Made by a program: the position numbers and the translations under genes. The notes under the pieces are model-generated. The model had not been told where the DNA came from. It did not search any database and saw nothing but the letters and a program-made list of their open reading frames with translations. From Treponema sp. (lineage in GTDB: Bacteria; Spirochaetota; Spirochaetia; Treponematales; Breznakiellaceae), in assembly GCA_031290325.1 (NCBI GenBank), contig JAITNU010000060.1, forward strand, positions 1-7,952: DNA of 7,952 nucleotides, in the 5' to 3' direction. Positions 6,565-7,952 of this stretch are shown here, piece after piece (position 1 is the stretch's first letter; every line of letters starts with the position of its first letter).

Positions 6565-7248
6565 ATGATTACGGTTATTTCTTTGGGGGGGTCTATTGTT
6601 GCTCCTGAAGGGGTAGATGAAGTTTTCTTAAAGGAATTTGTCGGCCTCATTGGTGCTTTTTTGGAAGAGGACCTGGAGCGCCGTTTTATCTTTGTGGTTG
6701 GCGGTGGCGGCCCGGCGCGGGCGTGGCAGAAGGCGTACCGGGGTGTGTGTGAGACCGTTTCGGATGAGCAGGCCGATTGGATAGGTATCATGGCGACCAG
6801 GCTCAACGCGCAGCTTGTCAGGGCGATCATGGGGGAATGGTGCACAGCAGCGGTGATCACAGACCCGACCCGGGCAGGGGATTTTACCGGGCGGGTCCTG
6901 GTGGCGGCGGGCTGGAAGCCAGGATTCTCGTCAGATTATGACGCGGTGCTCCTGGCGGAACGGTTTCAGGCGGGACTGGTTATTAATCTATCCAATATCG
7001 AACAGGTGTATAGTGATGATCCGAAGCGTAATCCTGATGCGAAACCCATAGACCGTATTGGGTGGGCGGATTTCCGTGCCATGGTAGGGGATGAGTGGGT
7101 TCCGGGGAAGAACGTACCTTTTGATCCTGTGGCGAGTCGCCGGGCAGCGGAGCTTGGTCTGCAAGTGATATGCGCCGCCGGGTGGGACCTGGCAAATTTA
7201 AGAAAGCTCCTTGAGGGGAAGCCCTTTGTGGGCACCACCATCAGTTAA
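6565..7248 (+). CDS. pyrH: UMP kinase, archaeal/spirochaetal type
   Basis: This cytosolic amino-acid-kinase-fold enzyme phosphorylates UMP to UDP with ATP, a step of pyrimidine nucleotide synthesis. At 227 residues it has the length of the archaeal form. Visible motifs are the N-terminal phosphate loop MITVISLGGSI, the second glycine loop FVVGGGGPAR at 43-52, a UMP/acceptor region ITDPTRAGDFTGR at 98-110, the nucleotide region NLSNIEQVYSDDPKRNPDAK at 141-160, and GKNVPFDPVASR at 181-192. I recall that the TIGRFAM family for the archaeal form (pyrH_arch) also covers spirochaetes; this is from memory. A perfect AGGAGG at 6554-6559 favours ATG 6565 (5-base gap) over ATG 6562 (2-base gap). The ribosome site overlaps the lipoprotein stop, so the gene probably belongs to the sigma operon. 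Seven G (6585-6591) lie in codons 7-9. Confidence 0.93.
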   Translation: MITVISLGGSIVAPEGVDEVFLKEFVGLIGAFLEEDLERRFIFVVGGGGPARAWQKAYRGVCETVSDEQADWIGIMATRLNAQLVRAIMGEWCTAAVITDPTRAGDFTGRVLVAAGWKPGFSSDYDAVLLAERFQAGLVINLSNIEQVYSDDPKRNPDAKPIDRIGWADFRAMVGDEWVPGKNVPFDPVASRRAAELGLQVICAAGWDLANLRKLLEGKPFVGTTIS

Positions 7249-7277
7249 GCGCGCAACAAGACGCACTACCGGGGGGT

Positions 7278-7299
7278 GTGGGGGGCCAAGGCCCCCCGC
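7278..7299. repeat. GC-rich perfect palindrome after pyrH
   Basis: GGGGGGCC (7280-7287) and GGCCCCCC (7290-7297) are exact inverse complements around AA. The stem can extend by a T-G wobble and a G-C pair to 7278-7299. It lies 30 bases after the pyrH stop. There is no T-tract after it, so it is not a classic intrinsic terminator. It may protect the transcript end, or be a member of a dispersed intergenic repeat family. Confidence 0.6.
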
Positions 7300-7333
7300 A
7301 TAAATTCCCCGCTGCCGCAGGCGCAAAAACTGA

Positions 7334-7356
7334 GGCCCGTTCCAGAGGAACGGCCC
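7334..7356. repeat. Second intergenic hairpin
   Basis: GGCCCGTTCC (7334-7343) pairs with GGAACGGCCC (7347-7356) over ten positions with one mismatch and a three-base loop AGA. Only a short T run (7362-7365) follows, after GCTGA, so terminator function is uncertain. Together with the palindrome at 7278-7299 it may form a structured 3' untranslated region of the pyrH transcript. Confidence 0.5.
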
Positions 7357-7399
7357 GCTGATTTTGCTGGCTCGTCTTTAATCTCACCCCTCGGTTATT

Positions 7400-7431
7400 G
7401 TTTCAATCCACGGGCTCCCATGGAGCGCGGC
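7400..7431 (-). repeat. Solitary type I-C CRISPR-like repeat
   Basis: Thirty-two bases on the plus strand start with GTTTCAATCCACG, then a stem GCTCC (7414-7418), loop CAT, GGAGC (7422-7426), and end in GCGGC. Type I-C CRISPR repeats have the same length and the same design: read in reverse they begin GTCGC, have a central hairpin and end CGTGGATTGAAAC. Here only the GCGGC end and the stem sequence differ from the common pattern. Strand minus is given because the conventional repeat orientation reads that way. No second copy was found at the expected 65-70-base period on either side, and no cas gene is in the window, so this is not an array. Confidence 0.6.
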
Positions 7432-7445
7432 CCAGCGCCTTTTTT
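7422..7445 (+). terminator. Possible intrinsic terminator of the sigma-pyrH operon
   Basis: GG (7422-7423) and CGC (7426-7428) pair with GCG (7435-7437) and CC (7438-7439), with a two-base AG bulge and the loop GGCCCA. Six T follow (7440-7445). The stem is short and competes with the CRISPR-like hairpin GCTCC/GGAGC (7414-7426). It is the best T-tailed hairpin after pyrH. Confidence 0.4.
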
Positions 7446-7578
7446 CACGATGGGGTACTCCGGGGTGGGGATTCTTTATTGTATGTTCCTTGATTTTATG
7501 TAGGCAATATGTCAAAATAATGAGGTTTTTTTCTGAGATTCTTAAATTATCAGAATTTGCTCTTCGCGGGAGGGTTTT

Positions 7579-7952
7579 ATGGAGGATAAACGTCAGGTAA
7601 TCATGCTGGTTGATGATAATATCACCAACCTGGATATGGGTAAAGAAATTCTGAAAGACCGGTATACTGTGTTTCCTATTCCCTCGGGGGTCAGGCTTTT
7701 GGAGATACTGACCAGGGTTGTCCCTGATTTGATCCTACTGGATATTGAAATGCCGGATATGAATGGCTTTGAGGTGTTTAGATCCCTTAAAAGCGTTCCG
7801 AATACTTCCGATATACCGGTTATTTTCGTTACTGCAAAATCAGATCCTGACAGTGAACTTATCGGCCTGAATCTGGGGGCCGTAGATTATATCTCAAAAC
7901 CCTTTTCTCCCCCCCTGCTGCTTAAGCGTATCGAAAACCATCTGCTCATAAG
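7579..7952 (+). CDS. Response regulator, receiver domain, 3' partial
   Basis: The frame opens with ATG 7579, four bases after GGGAGGG (7568-7574), and runs to the window end with 124 complete codons. It is a CheY-like receiver domain. Acidic Asp12 and Asp13 are in MLVDDN, the phosphoacceptor Asp55 is in LILLDIEMPDMNGFEV, the switch Thr85 is in VIFVTAKSD, and the conserved Lys107 is in AVDYISKPFSPPLLLKRI. All phosphorylation residues are present. It should receive phosphate from a sensor kinase not seen here. The DYISKPFSPPLL ending is common in receivers joined to HD-GYP or GGDEF output domains, but any output domain lies outside the window. The distance and the hairpins upstream suggest a transcription unit of its own. 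Confidence 0.95.
   Translation, partial: MEDKRQVIMLVDDNITNLDMGKEILKDRYTVFPIPSGVRLLEILTRVVPDLILLDIEMPDMNGFEVFRSLKSVPNTSDIPVIFVTAKSDPDSELIGLNLGAVDYISKPFSPPLLLKRIENHLLI

Larger units (their letters stand above)
7249..7578. other. 330-base non-coding region between pyrH and the response regulator
   Basis: No convincing gene is seen here. A 75-codon open frame at 7276-7503 has no ribosome site and runs through hairpins and the CRISPR-like repeat. The region contains a GC-rich palindrome (7278-7299), a second hairpin (7334-7356), the CRISPR-like repeat (7400-7431) and a hairpin plus six T (7422-7445), and then turns AT-rich from about 7470. A weak promoter-like pair, TTGATT (7490-7495) and CAAAAT (7513-7518) with 17-base spacing, could serve the response regulator, but it is too weak to list alone. 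Confidence 0.7.

Noticed and set aside
7334..7470. A CRISPR array around the single repeat-like sequence
   Set aside because: The segments one repeat-spacer unit upstream and downstream of 7400-7431 do not resemble the repeat, so only a solitary element can be supported.
7276..7503. 75-codon open frame between pyrH and the response regulator
   Set aside because: It has no ribosome site, and it runs through the hairpins and the CRISPR-like repeat.

Overview
The window looks like a chromosomal segment of a spirochaete, most likely a Treponema-like species. This is inferred, not proven. The support is a UMP kinase of the archaeal/spirochaetal subtype instead of the usual bacterial PyrH, small periplasmic and lipoprotein genes of spirochaetal character, and moderately GC-rich DNA. 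No rRNA, tRNA or complete CRISPR array was seen.

Layout. (1) Positions 1-744: the 3' part of a plus-strand gene for an outer-membrane beta-barrel-like protein, cut at its 5' end by the window edge. (2) Positions 729-1385, minus strand: a REP-associated tyrosine transposase (RAYT) of the IS200-like Y1 family. It is surrounded by its own repeats: an imperfect palindrome (777-850) inside the 3' end of its reading frame, and a cluster of GTG(T/A)C(T/A)GACAC-type repeats at 1436-1578. (3) Positions 1686-3128: a complete cysteinyl-tRNA synthetase (cysS) with a possible promoter just upstream. (4) Positions 3192-7248: a tightly packed, translationally coupled plus-strand gene row. It holds an ECF sigma factor, a membrane-spanning zinc-finger anti-sigma factor, a secreted protein of unknown family, a lipoprotein with two IPT/TIG domains and a transglutaminase-like domain, and an archaeal-type UMP kinase. 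(5) Positions 7249-7578: a 330-base non-coding stretch with two hairpins, one isolated 32-base sequence that closely resembles a type I-C CRISPR repeat, and a T-tract. (6) Positions 7579-7952: the start of a response regulator (receiver domain), cut by the window end.

How the parts may work together. The sigma/anti-sigma pair with a secreted protein and a surface lipoprotein reads as a cell-envelope sensing unit. The anti-sigma factor would hold the sigma factor at the inner membrane, and the two exported proteins may feed into or be outputs of the response. The transglutaminase-like lipoprotein keeps the His and Asp of the catalytic triad but has Pro where the nucleophilic Cys is expected, which suggests a binding or sensing role. 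An essential nucleotide kinase, pyrH, sits at the end of this row and may share its transcript. The two most unusual DNA elements are the solitary CRISPR-like repeat upstream of the response regulator and the RAYT gene that reads through its own palindromic repeat.
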